A stretch of 17,664 nucleotides of DNA. Origin: Deltaproteobacteria bacterium (lineage in GTDB: Bacteria; Desulfobacterota; Desulfobacteria; Desulfobacterales; JAFDCJ01). A model generated the notes under the pieces. That model made no database searches and was not told where the DNA came from. It worked only from the letters and a program-made list of their open reading frames with translations. Position numbers and translations under genes: made by a program. Positions 7,234 through 14,020 of this stretch are shown piece by piece. The number at the start of each line of letters is the position of its first letter. Position 1 is the stretch's first letter. Where the stretch lies: the NCBI GenBank assembly GCA_024277475.1, contig JAJRVC010000011.1, forward strand, positions 1 through 17,664, in the 5' to 3' direction.

Positions 7234-8180
7234 TGAAAGAATCTCTTAAAATCGGAACCAGGGCCAGCAAGCTTGCGCTGTGGCAGGCCAACTGGGTTAA
7301 ATCAGCCCTGATCGAAGCATATCCCCAACAAAATATCGAGCTGGTGACCATCAAAACCAAAGGTGATAAAATTCTCGACGTGCCCCTTGCCAAAGTCGGC
7401 GGTAAGGGACTTTTCGTCAAAGAGATTGAACAGGCCCTGCTGGATGGCCGAATTGATGTCGCCGTGCACAGTATGAAGGATATGCCGGCGGAAATTCCAG
7501 CCGGTCTTTGCATCGGCGCCATCCCCACGAGGGGAGATCCAGCGGATGTTCTGATCTCAAAAAACGGTCTTCATTTTTCGGAACTGAAGCAGGGTGGTAT
7601 TATCGGAACCAGCAGTCTGCGTCGTGGTGCCCAGATTCGTCATGTAAGACCGGACATGATAATCGTTTCGCTGCGGGGCAATGTAGAAACCCGTCTGAAA
7701 AAACTGCAAACCGAAAACCTGGATGCCGTCGTGCTGGCTGCAGCCGGTGTAAAACGCCTTAATCTTGAGCATCGAGTCACTGAATATCTGCATTCTGATA
7801 TCATGCTTCCAGCAGTCGGACAGGGTGCCTTGAGCATTGAAATCCGGCAAAATGATCCACACGTCCAGCCCATGATAAAAACGCTGGATGATCCGCATAC
7901 ACATGCCATTGTGACGGGTGAGCGCGCCTTTTTAAACCGGCTGGGCGGCAGCTGTCAAGTGCCCATCGCCGGCCATGGTGTGATTAACCGCAACACATTT
8001 AACCTCACCGGTCTGGTTGCCGAACTCGATGGCTCCCGGATACTCAAAGCAACCTTATCGGGTCCCGCCAATTCGACTGAAACCATCGGCATCAGCCTCG
8101 CTCAACAGCTTTTAGACCGGGGAGCCGATAAAATACTGGAACAATTGCAATCAATGGAATCCACAAATCATGGTAGCTAA
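7233..8180 (+). CDS. hemC: Porphobilinogen deaminase (hydroxymethylbilane synthase)
   Basis: A 315-residue enzyme that joins four porphobilinogen units into hydroxymethylbilane. Family features are RASKLALWQANWV near the N terminus, KTKGDKILDVPLAKVGGKGLF, the HSMKDMPAE segment, GTSSLRRGAQI, SLRGNVETRLKKL, and LGGSCQVPIAGH with C241 as the site of the dipyrromethane cofactor (Cys242 in E. coli). An in-frame start exists about 150 nt upstream inside fmdB. The ATG at 7233 is preferred because the protein then begins MKESLKIGTRASKLA, like its homologues, and is coupled to the fmdB stop. It overlaps the next gene by 11 nt. Confidence 0.96.
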   Translation: MKESLKIGTRASKLALWQANWVKSALIEAYPQQNIELVTIKTKGDKILDVPLAKVGGKGLFVKEIEQALLDGRIDVAVHSMKDMPAEIPAGLCIGAIPTRGDPADVLISKNGLHFSELKQGGIIGTSSLRRGAQIRHVRPDMIIVSLRGNVETRLKKLQTENLDAVVLAAAGVKRLNLEHRVTEYLHSDIMLPAVGQGALSIEIRQNDPHVQPMIKTLDDPHTHAIVTGERAFLNRLGGSCQVPIAGHGVINRNTFNLTGLVAELDGSRILKATLSGPANSTETIGISLAQQLLDRGADKILEQLQSMESTNHGS

Positions 8181-9696
8181 TAAAGTTTATCTGGTCGGTG
8201 CAGGACCTGGGGATCCGGGGTTAATTACCATAAAAGGCAGGCAATGTATCGAAAACGCCGATGTAATCATCTATGACTATCTCGCCTCCCCGACCCTCTT
8301 GAATTATGCCCAAAATCAGGCAGAAATTATTTATGTCGGGAAAAAAGGCGGGGATCACACCCTTTCTCAAGATAAAATAAATGCCCTCATTGTGGAAAAA
8401 GCCAGGGCGGGTTCCACGGTTTGCCGATTAAAAGGCGGAGATCCGTTTATATTCGGCCGGGGCGGAGAAGAAGCCGAAATTTTAGTGTCAAAATCAATCC
8501 CCTTTGAGGTGGTGCCGGGAGTGACATCCGCCATCGCTGCCCCCGCCTATGCGGGTATCCCGCTGACCCACCGCAAGCTTGCAGCCACCCTTGCCTTTAT
8601 TACCGGTCATGAAGATCCCCACAAAAAAGAATCCAGCATAGACTGGGAGTCCCTGGCCGGAGGTATTGGAACTTTAGTGTTTTTTATGGGGGTAAAAAAC
8701 TTACCTGATATCACCCAGAAACTGATCGCCAACGGCAGGTCACCGGAAACTCCGGCGGCTCTGATTCGCTGGGGCACCACACCCGATCAGACAACCGTGA
8801 CCGGAACACTTGACAACATTACCGAACGGGCTAAAAAAGCCGATCTCAAACCACCTGCAATCATCGTGGTAGGTGAAGTCGTTAAATTAAGGAAAACCCT
8901 TAAATGGTTTGAAAAAAGGCCCCTGCTGGGCAAGCGGATCGTTGTTACCCGTGCCCGGCAACAGGCCAGTGATCTGGTCAGGCAGTTATCCGATCTGGGC
9001 GCTGAGTGCCTTGAATTCCCAACCATTAAAGTGGTCCCGGCTGATGATGTTACCCCTCTGGATGATGCCGTTCAAAATCTATCGGCCTATGACTGGATCA
9101 TCTTTACCAGCGTCAACGGGGTCAAATTTTTCTTCGATCATCTATTTGGCACGGATAAGGATGTTCGTGCATTAAGCCATCTGCACACCGCCGCCATCGG
9201 TCCGGCCACTGCTGAAAAATTGCTCGAATATGGACTGAAAAGCGACATCATCCCGCAAACCTACCGGGCAGAAGCCGTGGTTAATGCTTTTCGCAAAATA
9301 AGGTTAACGGGCAAGAGGATATTGCTTCCCCGGGCCGGAGAGGCCAGACCCGTGCTGCCGGTTGAATTGAGGAAAATGGGAGCCGAAGTCGATGACGTCA
9401 CCGCCTACCTCACCGAGAAAGTCCGGGGAAACGCCGAGCAACTCATTGATCGGCTCAAAGAAAGGACCATCGATCTAATTACTTTCACCAGTTCGTCCAC
9501 TGTTCGAAACTTTAAAGATCTTCTCCCTCCGGATAGTTTTAAACAGCTCACCAAAGGCATAACCATCGCAAGCATCGGCCCCATAACCACCGAAACAGCC
9601 ATGGCATCAGGCTTTGGGGTTCCGATTACTGCAAAATCATATACCATCCCGGGGCTGTGCGATGCGATTGTAGAATATTACAACAACAAAAAGTGA
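8170..9696 (+). CDS. cobA-hemD: Fused uroporphyrinogen-III C-methyltransferase / uroporphyrinogen-III synthase
   Basis: A 508-residue two-domain protein. Residues of about 1-245 form the SAM-dependent methyltransferase (SUMT) with VGAGPGDPGLITIKG (9-23), VCRLKGGDPFIFGRGGEEA and the EVVPGVTSAIAAPAYAGIPL signature. This half methylates uroporphyrinogen III to precorrin-2. Residues of about 250-508 match HemD, which cyclises and inverts ring D of hydroxymethylbilane: GKRIVVTRARQQASDL opens the domain, and TFTSSSTVRNF and SIGPITTETA close it. Together with HemC it takes porphobilinogen to precorrin-2, the entry point for siroheme, cobalamin and the alternative haem route used by sulfate reducers. 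This fusion is known in several Gram-negative and clostridial lineages. It starts inside the hemC end, indicating coupling. Confidence 0.95.
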   Translation: MVANKVYLVGAGPGDPGLITIKGRQCIENADVIIYDYLASPTLLNYAQNQAEIIYVGKKGGDHTLSQDKINALIVEKARAGSTVCRLKGGDPFIFGRGGEEAEILVSKSIPFEVVPGVTSAIAAPAYAGIPLTHRKLAATLAFITGHEDPHKKESSIDWESLAGGIGTLVFFMGVKNLPDITQKLIANGRSPETPAALIRWGTTPDQTTVTGTLDNITERAKKADLKPPAIIVVGEVVKLRKTLKWFEKRPLLGKRIVVTRARQQASDLVRQLSDLGAECLEFPTIKVVPADDVTPLDDAVQNLSAYDWIIFTSVNGVKFFFDHLFGTDKDVRALSHLHTAAIGPATAEKLLEYGLKSDIIPQTYRAEAVVNAFRKIRLTGKRILLPRAGEARPVLPVELRKMGAEVDDVTAYLTEKVRGNAEQLIDRLKERTIDLITFTSSSTVRNFKDLLPPDSFKQLTKGITIASIGPITTETAMASGFGVPITAKSYTIPGLCDAIVEYYNNKK

Positions 9697-9761
9697 GTGA
9701 ATTCGTGTTCGAATCTAGGAATCGATGGACCCGGTATCCCGATCAAATTCAGGTAATCAAG

Positions 9762-10922
9762 ATGAGCGACTTCCTTAAAAAACTGCCGCTGTTGGTAGAT
9801 GAGATAAAAGCCATTAGAGATACGATCATAACCAACATCGTTTTAATCGGAGAGGTCCCTGCACCTACATTTAAAGAAAAAAGACGCAGTAGTCTCTTCC
9901 AGGAGCGGCTGGCTGAGTTCGGGGTCGATGAAGTGACAACCGACGGTTACCGCAACCCCATTGGAATCATTAGAGGAACCTTTCCGGAAAAACCGCCTAT
10001 TTTTGTTGTGGCTCACTTGGACACATTTTTTGAAAAAGACATCGTTCACAATTATACCATCAGGCAAAATACCATCACCGGACCGGGAATATTAGATAAT
10101 TCCCTCGGGGTAGGCGTTCTGGCATCTCTGCCGATCATATTTGAGCGACTAGGCCTGCGTTTTGAATCGGATATTGTACTGGCCGGTCCCATTCAGTCCA
10201 TCGGTAAAGGCAATTTGCGCGGAGTCCGGCATCTTTTAAAAACCTGGCCGACCCCGATACGGGGAGCCATCTGTCTGGAGGGCGTTGAACTCGGCCGGCT
10301 CAACTATTTCTCGGATGGAATGATCAGGGGAGAAATCGTCTGCGGCATCCCCGAAGAAAAGGGCAAGATGCACAGATTCACCCCGAATGCGATATTAATA
10401 CTCAATGAAGTCATCAACGAAATCTTAAACCTGCGCCTCGCCCAGAGACCGCGGGCACGCATCGTCATCGGCAAAATCATCGGCGGTGTCAACCATGGGA
10501 AAATTGCCTATGATGCCACCCTAGGATTCGAGATCCGCAGTGATTCTTACAAAATAGTCAGATCTATTTACAATGACATCAAAGATATTGTCGATGGAAT
10601 CGGGCATGGAAATGAAGTCGGCCTGGATATGAAAACCATCAGTAATCTAAAGGCCGCCAGGCTGAAATTCAACCATCCCCTGGTAAAAAATACTGCTATG
10701 GTTTTGAAAACACTGGGTATTAGACCGGTCAGCAAGTCAACCGAATCGGCATTGTCCATTTTTCTTTCCCGGAAGATTCCGACGGTAACCCTGGGAATCA
10801 CCCATGGAGAAAACTATTATACCCATAACGCCACCATGGAAATTGAGCCCATGTTCAAGGGGATTGCTCAGATCATCGGTATACTAAAAGCCATTGACAG
10901 CGGAGTTTGCGATGAACAATAA
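9762..10922 (+). CDS. M20-family peptidase-like protein lacking the catalytic Glu pair
   Basis: A 386-residue protein with the M20 (PepT/DapE-like) layout. The metal-site pieces present are VVAHLDTF (H85, D87), GPGILDNSLG (D112), ICLEGVELG (E173) and a C-terminal NYYTHN (H355). A dimerisation-like insert spans roughly 190-300, with the KIIGGVNHGKIAYDAT strand pair. Where active members carry the adjacent Glu-Glu (general base plus second-metal ligand), this protein reads AGPIQSIGKGN, with Gln145-Ser146. Hydrolase activity is therefore doubtful, and a regulatory or altered function is possible. The ATG at 9762 is chosen because upstream in-frame starts overlap cobA-hemD and give a non-conserved leader; the Shine-Dalgarno (AGG) is weak. 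It overlaps the next gene by 11 nt. Confidence 0.8.
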   Translation: MSDFLKKLPLLVDEIKAIRDTIITNIVLIGEVPAPTFKEKRRSSLFQERLAEFGVDEVTTDGYRNPIGIIRGTFPEKPPIFVVAHLDTFFEKDIVHNYTIRQNTITGPGILDNSLGVGVLASLPIIFERLGLRFESDIVLAGPIQSIGKGNLRGVRHLLKTWPTPIRGAICLEGVELGRLNYFSDGMIRGEIVCGIPEEKGKMHRFTPNAILILNEVINEILNLRLAQRPRARIVIGKIIGGVNHGKIAYDATLGFEIRSDSYKIVRSIYNDIKDIVDGIGHGNEVGLDMKTISNLKAARLKFNHPLVKNTAMVLKTLGIRPVSKSTESALSIFLSRKIPTVTLGITHGENYYTHNATMEIEPMFKGIAQIIGILKAIDSGVCDEQ

Positions 10923-11892
10923 TTGGCTCAAAGAAAATACCTTTCACTATTCGGAATTCGGGAATCTTTCGCAACTGGTTGAAGAAAAACAGAAAAAAAA
11001 CCTCAAGATTTCTTTGTGTCTGCCGACCCTAAACGAGGAAAAAACCATCGCAAAAGAAATCATTATCATGAAGTCCGAGCTCATGACCCGCTTCCCGCTG
11101 GTGGATGAGCTTGTTGTCATCGACTCGGGGTCAACCGACAACACCATGGAAATTGCCAGATCTTTCGGTGCGGATGTCTATGACGCCAACGAAATTCTTC
11201 CCAATCTTGAAAAATTCAAGGGTAAAGGTGAAAACCTGTGGAAAGCCCTCTACATAACCACAGGTGATATTATTGTTTACATCGATGCGGATATTAAAAA
11301 CATTCATCACCGCTTTGCCTTTGGTCTTATCGGCCCGCTGCTCAGGTATGACAAAATAAAATACGTCAAAGCATTCTACGACAGACCGATTTCTATAGGT
11401 AAAAACAGGATCAGGCCCACAGGCGGGGGGCGAGTCACGGAATTGGTGATCCGACCGCTGTTTTCGCTGTTCTTCCCGGAACTCACCCAGATCCTTCAAC
11501 CTCTTTCGGGCGAATATGCCGGTTTTAGAGAAATTTTCGAGAAAATTCCCTTTCCCATCGGATACGGCATAGAAACAAGCATGATCCTCGATATTTACGA
11601 AAAATGGGGTTTGGAGGTTATAGCCCAGGTGGATCTGGACCGTCGGATTCACCGTAATCAGGACACCAAAGCCTTGGGGAGAATGTCCTTCGCCATCTTG
11701 AAAACCTTTATCAATCGTCAGAAAAGATCCGGTTTAGTTGAATTGAAGAGCAATCTTTTTGATGAAATCATCCAGTATAATCTGGTCGGAAACCAGTACC
11801 AGCCGCATATTTCAAAAATTGTAGGTCTAGAAAGGCCGCCTATGATTGAAATTCCAGCGTATTGCGAAAAATTTAAACCGAATGCAAACTGA
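10912..11892 (+). CDS. gpgS: Glucosyl-3-phosphoglycerate synthase-like GT81 glycosyltransferase
   Basis: A 326-residue GT-A glycosyltransferase. It matches the pattern of mycobacterial GpgS closely: LPTLNEE (37-43), DSGSTDNT (71-78), KGKGENLWKAL, a DAD metal motif (125-127) in VYIDADIKN, TGGGRVTELVIRPL (170-183), LQPLSGEYAGFRE and GYGIETSMILDIY, then IHRNQD. Such enzymes transfer glucose from an NDP-glucose to 3-phosphoglycerate, giving glucosyl-3-phosphoglycerate, the precursor of glucosylglycerate (osmolyte or glycolipid primer). The matching phosphatase is not in the window. The start at 10912 follows CGGAG by 6 nt and overlaps the M20-like gene end; a TTG 18 nt upstream is a weaker choice. 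Sugar-donor specificity cannot be read from sequence alone. Confidence 0.85.
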   Translation: MNNNWLKENTFHYSEFGNLSQLVEEKQKKNLKISLCLPTLNEEKTIAKEIIIMKSELMTRFPLVDELVVIDSGSTDNTMEIARSFGADVYDANEILPNLEKFKGKGENLWKALYITTGDIIVYIDADIKNIHHRFAFGLIGPLLRYDKIKYVKAFYDRPISIGKNRIRPTGGGRVTELVIRPLFSLFFPELTQILQPLSGEYAGFREIFEKIPFPIGYGIETSMILDIYEKWGLEVIAQVDLDRRIHRNQDTKALGRMSFAILKTFINRQKRSGLVELKSNLFDEIIQYNLVGNQYQPHISKIVGLERPPMIEIPAYCEKFKPNAN

Positions 11893-11931
11893 TTGCTGTA
11901 ATCAGATTTCTCTTTAATAGGATGTTTAAAA

Positions 11932-12924
11932 TTGGCTGATTTAAAACTGATCGATCCCTACAACCGTCATTTGAATTATCTGCGCATATCCATCACCGAC
12001 CGGTGTAACCTGAAGTGCATCTATTGCGTCCCCTGTGATCTAATTCCACGGCTTTCACACGATGAAATCCTGACCTATGAAGAGATCCTGCGTTTGGTGA
12101 AAATCGGAATAAGACTGGGGATCTCAAAAATCAGGGTGACTGGTGGAGAACCTCTGGTGAGAAAAGGGGTGTACGGTTTTCTGACTGATTTAAGCGGACT
12201 TGACGGCCTTGTGGATCTGTCTCTTACCACCAACGGCGTTTCTTTGAAAGCCAACCTGAATAAGATAAAAGCCGCCGGTATCAAACGGATAAATATCAGC
12301 CTGGATACGCTCAACCGAGCAAAGTTTGAGCGTATAACCGGATTGGATCTTTTTGATCAGGTCTGGCAAGGTATCGAAATGGCCCTGGAAATGGGATTTT
12401 ATCCCATTAAGCTGAACATCGTTGCCTTAAACGGAATCAATGATGATGAGCTGACGGACATGGCGCGCTTATCGTTTGATTATCCGCTGCACATTCGCTT
12501 TATTGAATACATGCCCATAGGCGAATCTCAAATAGGCAACGGTCCTCTTCTGCTCGCTCCTGAAATTAAAAAGCGCATCAGTGTATTGAGCAAGCTCCTC
12601 CCCGTTTCCAATACAATGAACGATGGCCCTGCCCAGCGCTATCACTTTGAGGGAGCTGCCGGAGAAGTCGGTTTCATTCACGCATTGAGCCACCACTTCT
12701 GCGACAGATGCAATCGGCTCAGATTAACCGCACGTGGCCAACTCCGGCCATGCCTTTTATCCGACCATCATGAGGACATCAAGGGTATTATGAGAAGCGG
12801 GGCTACGGACGAACAACTGGCGGAAGTTTTTTTTAAAGCAGTGCGCCACAAACCTTCCGATCATAACCTGGCTATTCAGAATCCATCCAGGGTCTGCGGC
12901 CAGATGAGTTCCATTGGCGGTTAA
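11932..12924 (+). CDS. moaA: GTP 3',8-cyclase (molybdenum cofactor synthesis)
   Basis: A 330-residue radical-SAM enzyme that converts GTP to 3',8-cyclo-GTP, the first step of molybdopterin synthesis. The N-terminal cluster motif is C25-x3-C29-x2-C32 in TDRCNLKCIYC, and the GGEPLVRKGV motif follows. The C-terminal GTP-side cluster is C257-x2-C260-x13-C274. The essential terminal Gly-Gly is intact (SSIGG). The start is TTG at 11932, preceded by AGGA about 9 nt upstream; the nearby ATG at 11922 runs into a stop after five codons. It lies 39 nt after gpgS, possibly in the same operon. The stop codon overlaps the poly-A run that forms the T-tract of a minus-strand terminator. Confidence 0.95.
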   Translation: MADLKLIDPYNRHLNYLRISITDRCNLKCIYCVPCDLIPRLSHDEILTYEEILRLVKIGIRLGISKIRVTGGEPLVRKGVYGFLTDLSGLDGLVDLSLTTNGVSLKANLNKIKAAGIKRINISLDTLNRAKFERITGLDLFDQVWQGIEMALEMGFYPIKLNIVALNGINDDELTDMARLSFDYPLHIRFIEYMPIGESQIGNGPLLLAPEIKKRISVLSKLLPVSNTMNDGPAQRYHFEGAAGEVGFIHALSHHFCDRCNRLRLTARGQLRPCLLSDHHEDIKGIMRSGATDEQLAEVFFKAVRHKPSDHNLAIQNPSRVCGQMSSIGG

Positions 12925-12993
12925 AAAAAAAGCCTGAGCCGCAGCGGTGGGAGGCTACATTTACTCGCACGGAATCAGAATACGGCTCAGGCT
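12923..12993 (-). terminator. Rho-independent terminator with long loop
   Basis: A perfect 11-bp inverted repeat AGCCTGAGCCG (12931-12941) / CGGCTCAGGCT (12983-12993) encloses a 41-nt loop. On the minus strand the stem is followed directly by nine T (complement of 12923-12931). The only minus-strand unit it can serve is the predicted small RNA. The stem may also protect the 3' end of moaA mRNA, but on the plus strand it lacks a proper T-tract. Confidence 0.75.
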
Positions 12994-13113
12994 AACTATT
13001 TTGCTATGTTGTTTACCCCTATGGGAGGGTACAGATGATCTTCTCATATCTTCATGAACGCTTTCACCGTTTCGCGCTCAATAGGGTATGGGTGTTGCTT
13101 TTGATATTTAAGA
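12924..13113 (-). ncRNA. Predicted stand-alone small RNA, about 190 nt
   Basis: The 325-bp gap between moaA and the next gene holds a complete minus-strand transcription unit: a strong-looking promoter at 13120-13158, a body, and a GC-rich hairpin with T9. The body folds well by eye: a 7-bp stem (13074-13080 with 13055-13061, one G-U), a small stem near 13036-13053, an 8-bp long-range helix with one bulge (13081-13088 with 13014-13022), and the terminator hairpin. Two copies of a UGUA(C/G)CCUCCCA motif (minus strand of 13022-13033 and 12948-12959) are predicted to be unpaired and could bind Shine-Dalgarno sequences. It does not match 6S, 4.5S, tmRNA or RNase P signatures. A 25-codon ORF (13121 down to 13044) exists, but its ATG lies inside the -10 box and it has no Shine-Dalgarno, so I do not call it. 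Confidence 0.6.
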
Positions 13114-13119
13114 TGAGGC

Positions 13120-13158
13120 ATTTAACAGGCTGCAAACAACAGGTCAAGCTTTTTTTTT
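13120..13158 (-). promoter_or_regulatory. Promoter of the predicted small RNA, with A-tract
   Basis: On the minus strand, nine A (complement of 13150-13158) sit 2 nt upstream of TTGACC (13147-13142). A 16-nt spacer leads to TTAAAT (13125-13120). The A-tract next to a near-consensus -35 resembles the UP elements of rRNA and other highly transcribed promoters. Nothing but the small RNA lies downstream before the terminator. Confidence 0.6.
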
Positions 13159-13249
13159 GCTGGCGGTATTTTTAATATGTTTTCACGGTCGGACGGCTTG
13201 TTTTCCAAATAGAATAAAACTCAAAAGTTAAAGATCGGAGACTCAATAA

Positions 13250-13732
13250 ATGGAAATTAAAATAGTCACAATCGAAAATCCGGGCAACTTAAACCTGATT
13301 CTAGGCCAATCTCATTTCATAAAAACTGTTGAAGATATCTATGAGGCCATGGTCTCGACGGTTCCCATGGCAAAATTCGGCCTGGCTTTCTGTGAAGCTT
13401 CGGATGTATGTCTGGTGCGGCACACCGGCACGGACAAAGAAATGCTTGAGCTGGCCCAAAAAAATGCTTACTCCCTTTCAGCCGGTCACAGCTTTATTAT
13501 TTTCATGAAAGATATGTATCCCGTTAATGTTTTGAATACGATCAAAAATGTACCGGAAGTATGTCGCATATTTTGTGCTACCGCCAATCCCGTGGAAGTC
13601 ATTATTGCTGAAACTGAACAGGGACGGGGAATTCTTGGTGTCATTGACGGCTTTTCGTCCAAAGGAATCGAGACCGAGGAAGATATGAATGCCCGCAAAA
13701 ATCTGTTGCGAACAATCGGGTATAAGCAGTAG
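13250..13732 (+). CDS. Adenosine-specific kinase family protein
   Basis: A 160-residue single-domain protein matching the small family typified by an archaeal protein named adenosine-specific kinase from structural work (Pfam family PF04008). Recognisable stretches are LILGQSHFIKTVEDIYEAM, MAKFGLAFCEASDVCLVR, ELAQKNAYSLSAGHSF, and EVCRIFCATANPVEVI followed by GRGILGVIDG. These form the conserved core. The biochemical role in bacteria is not well established, so the name is a family label. A GGAG lies about 10 nt before the ATG. It appears monocistronic: a minus-strand RNA gene precedes it, and a hairpin repeat and terminator follow. I see no convincing promoter box pair in the 90 bp upstream. 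Confidence 0.88.
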   Translation: MEIKIVTIENPGNLNLILGQSHFIKTVEDIYEAMVSTVPMAKFGLAFCEASDVCLVRHTGTDKEMLELAQKNAYSLSAGHSFIIFMKDMYPVNVLNTIKNVPEVCRIFCATANPVEVIIAETEQGRGILGVIDGFSSKGIETEEDMNARKNLLRTIGYKQ

Positions 13733-13749
13733 AGGATGTGACCGTTCAC

Positions 13750-13800
13750 GGGTTCAGAGGTTCGGGGTTAACGGGTTTGATAACCCTGAACGTTGAACCC
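13750..13800. repeat. REP/MITE-like long imperfect palindrome
   Basis: A 51-nt inverted repeat 17 nt after the preceding stop codon. The arms pair as GGGTTCA/TGAACCC, GTTC/GAAC and GGGTTA/TAACCC (17 bp), separated by small internal loops, around a 10-nt loop (13771-13780). It is built from variations of GTTC and GGGTT words, as in dispersed extragenic palindromes. It codes for nothing evident. It sits between the end of the kinase-family gene and a decayed gene fragment. Confidence 0.6.
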
Positions 13801-13821
13801 GACTGGCTGCTTTCGACGGAC

Positions 13822-13989
13822 TCAAGCCCTAATCTTCAGGATAACGACGCTGCCCAGTGCTGCCTGTTTGGGCATCAAATAGTCATTACGGCCATTGCCG
13901 ATGCACACTGTTTGCCCGGCATCCAGCCCCCGGATATAGCCAGGCTTGCTCAATTCCTGGTTTTCATTAGCGATACCAGAAAACTTCAA
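13822..13989 (-). pseudogene. Remnant of a HAD-superfamily (soluble P-type-ATPase-like) phosphatase
   Basis: A 55-codon open stretch on the minus strand with no plausible start. It contains TVCIGNGRNDYLMPKQAALG, which matches the C-terminal catalytic motif of small HAD proteins described as soluble P-type-ATPase-like, where the usual form is close to VAIGNGRND-x-LML-x-EAALGIAVI. The N-terminal nucleophile motif (DxDxT) is absent, and the homology fades after AALG into VVILKI and a stop. So only an internal or C-terminal piece remains. It starts about 25 nt behind the C-S lyase gene on the same strand, as if once part of that operon. The palindromic repeat at 13750-13800 lies at its far end and may mark the break. 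Confidence 0.6.
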
Positions 13990-13997
13990 TATTTAAT

Positions 13998-14020
13998 CCC
14001 GGCTTGTCCGGGTTTTATTT
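13998..14020 (+). terminator. Rho-independent terminator, plus strand
   Basis: The stem CCCGG (13998-14002) / CCGGG (14008-14012) has a CTTGT loop and is followed by TTTTATTT. It fits termination of the plus-strand unit from 13250. It lies 1 nt beyond the convergent C-S lyase stop, so the hairpin may serve both transcripts, but the T-tract favours the plus strand. Confidence 0.6.

Noticed and set aside
11131..11652. 173-codon minus-strand ORF inside gpgS
   Set aside because: Lies wholly antisense to the conserved GT81 core. No recognisable motif and no ribosome site.
12924..13113. Interpretation of the small RNA as 6S RNA
   Set aside because: Length and a short CCUGAGCCG word agree, but the 5' and 3' ends do not pair and there is no closing stem with central bubble.
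13044..13121. 25-codon minus-strand ORF within the small RNA region
   Set aside because: Its ATG overlaps the -10 box, a stop precedes it directly and no Shine-Dalgarno is present, so the predicted transcript could not carry it.
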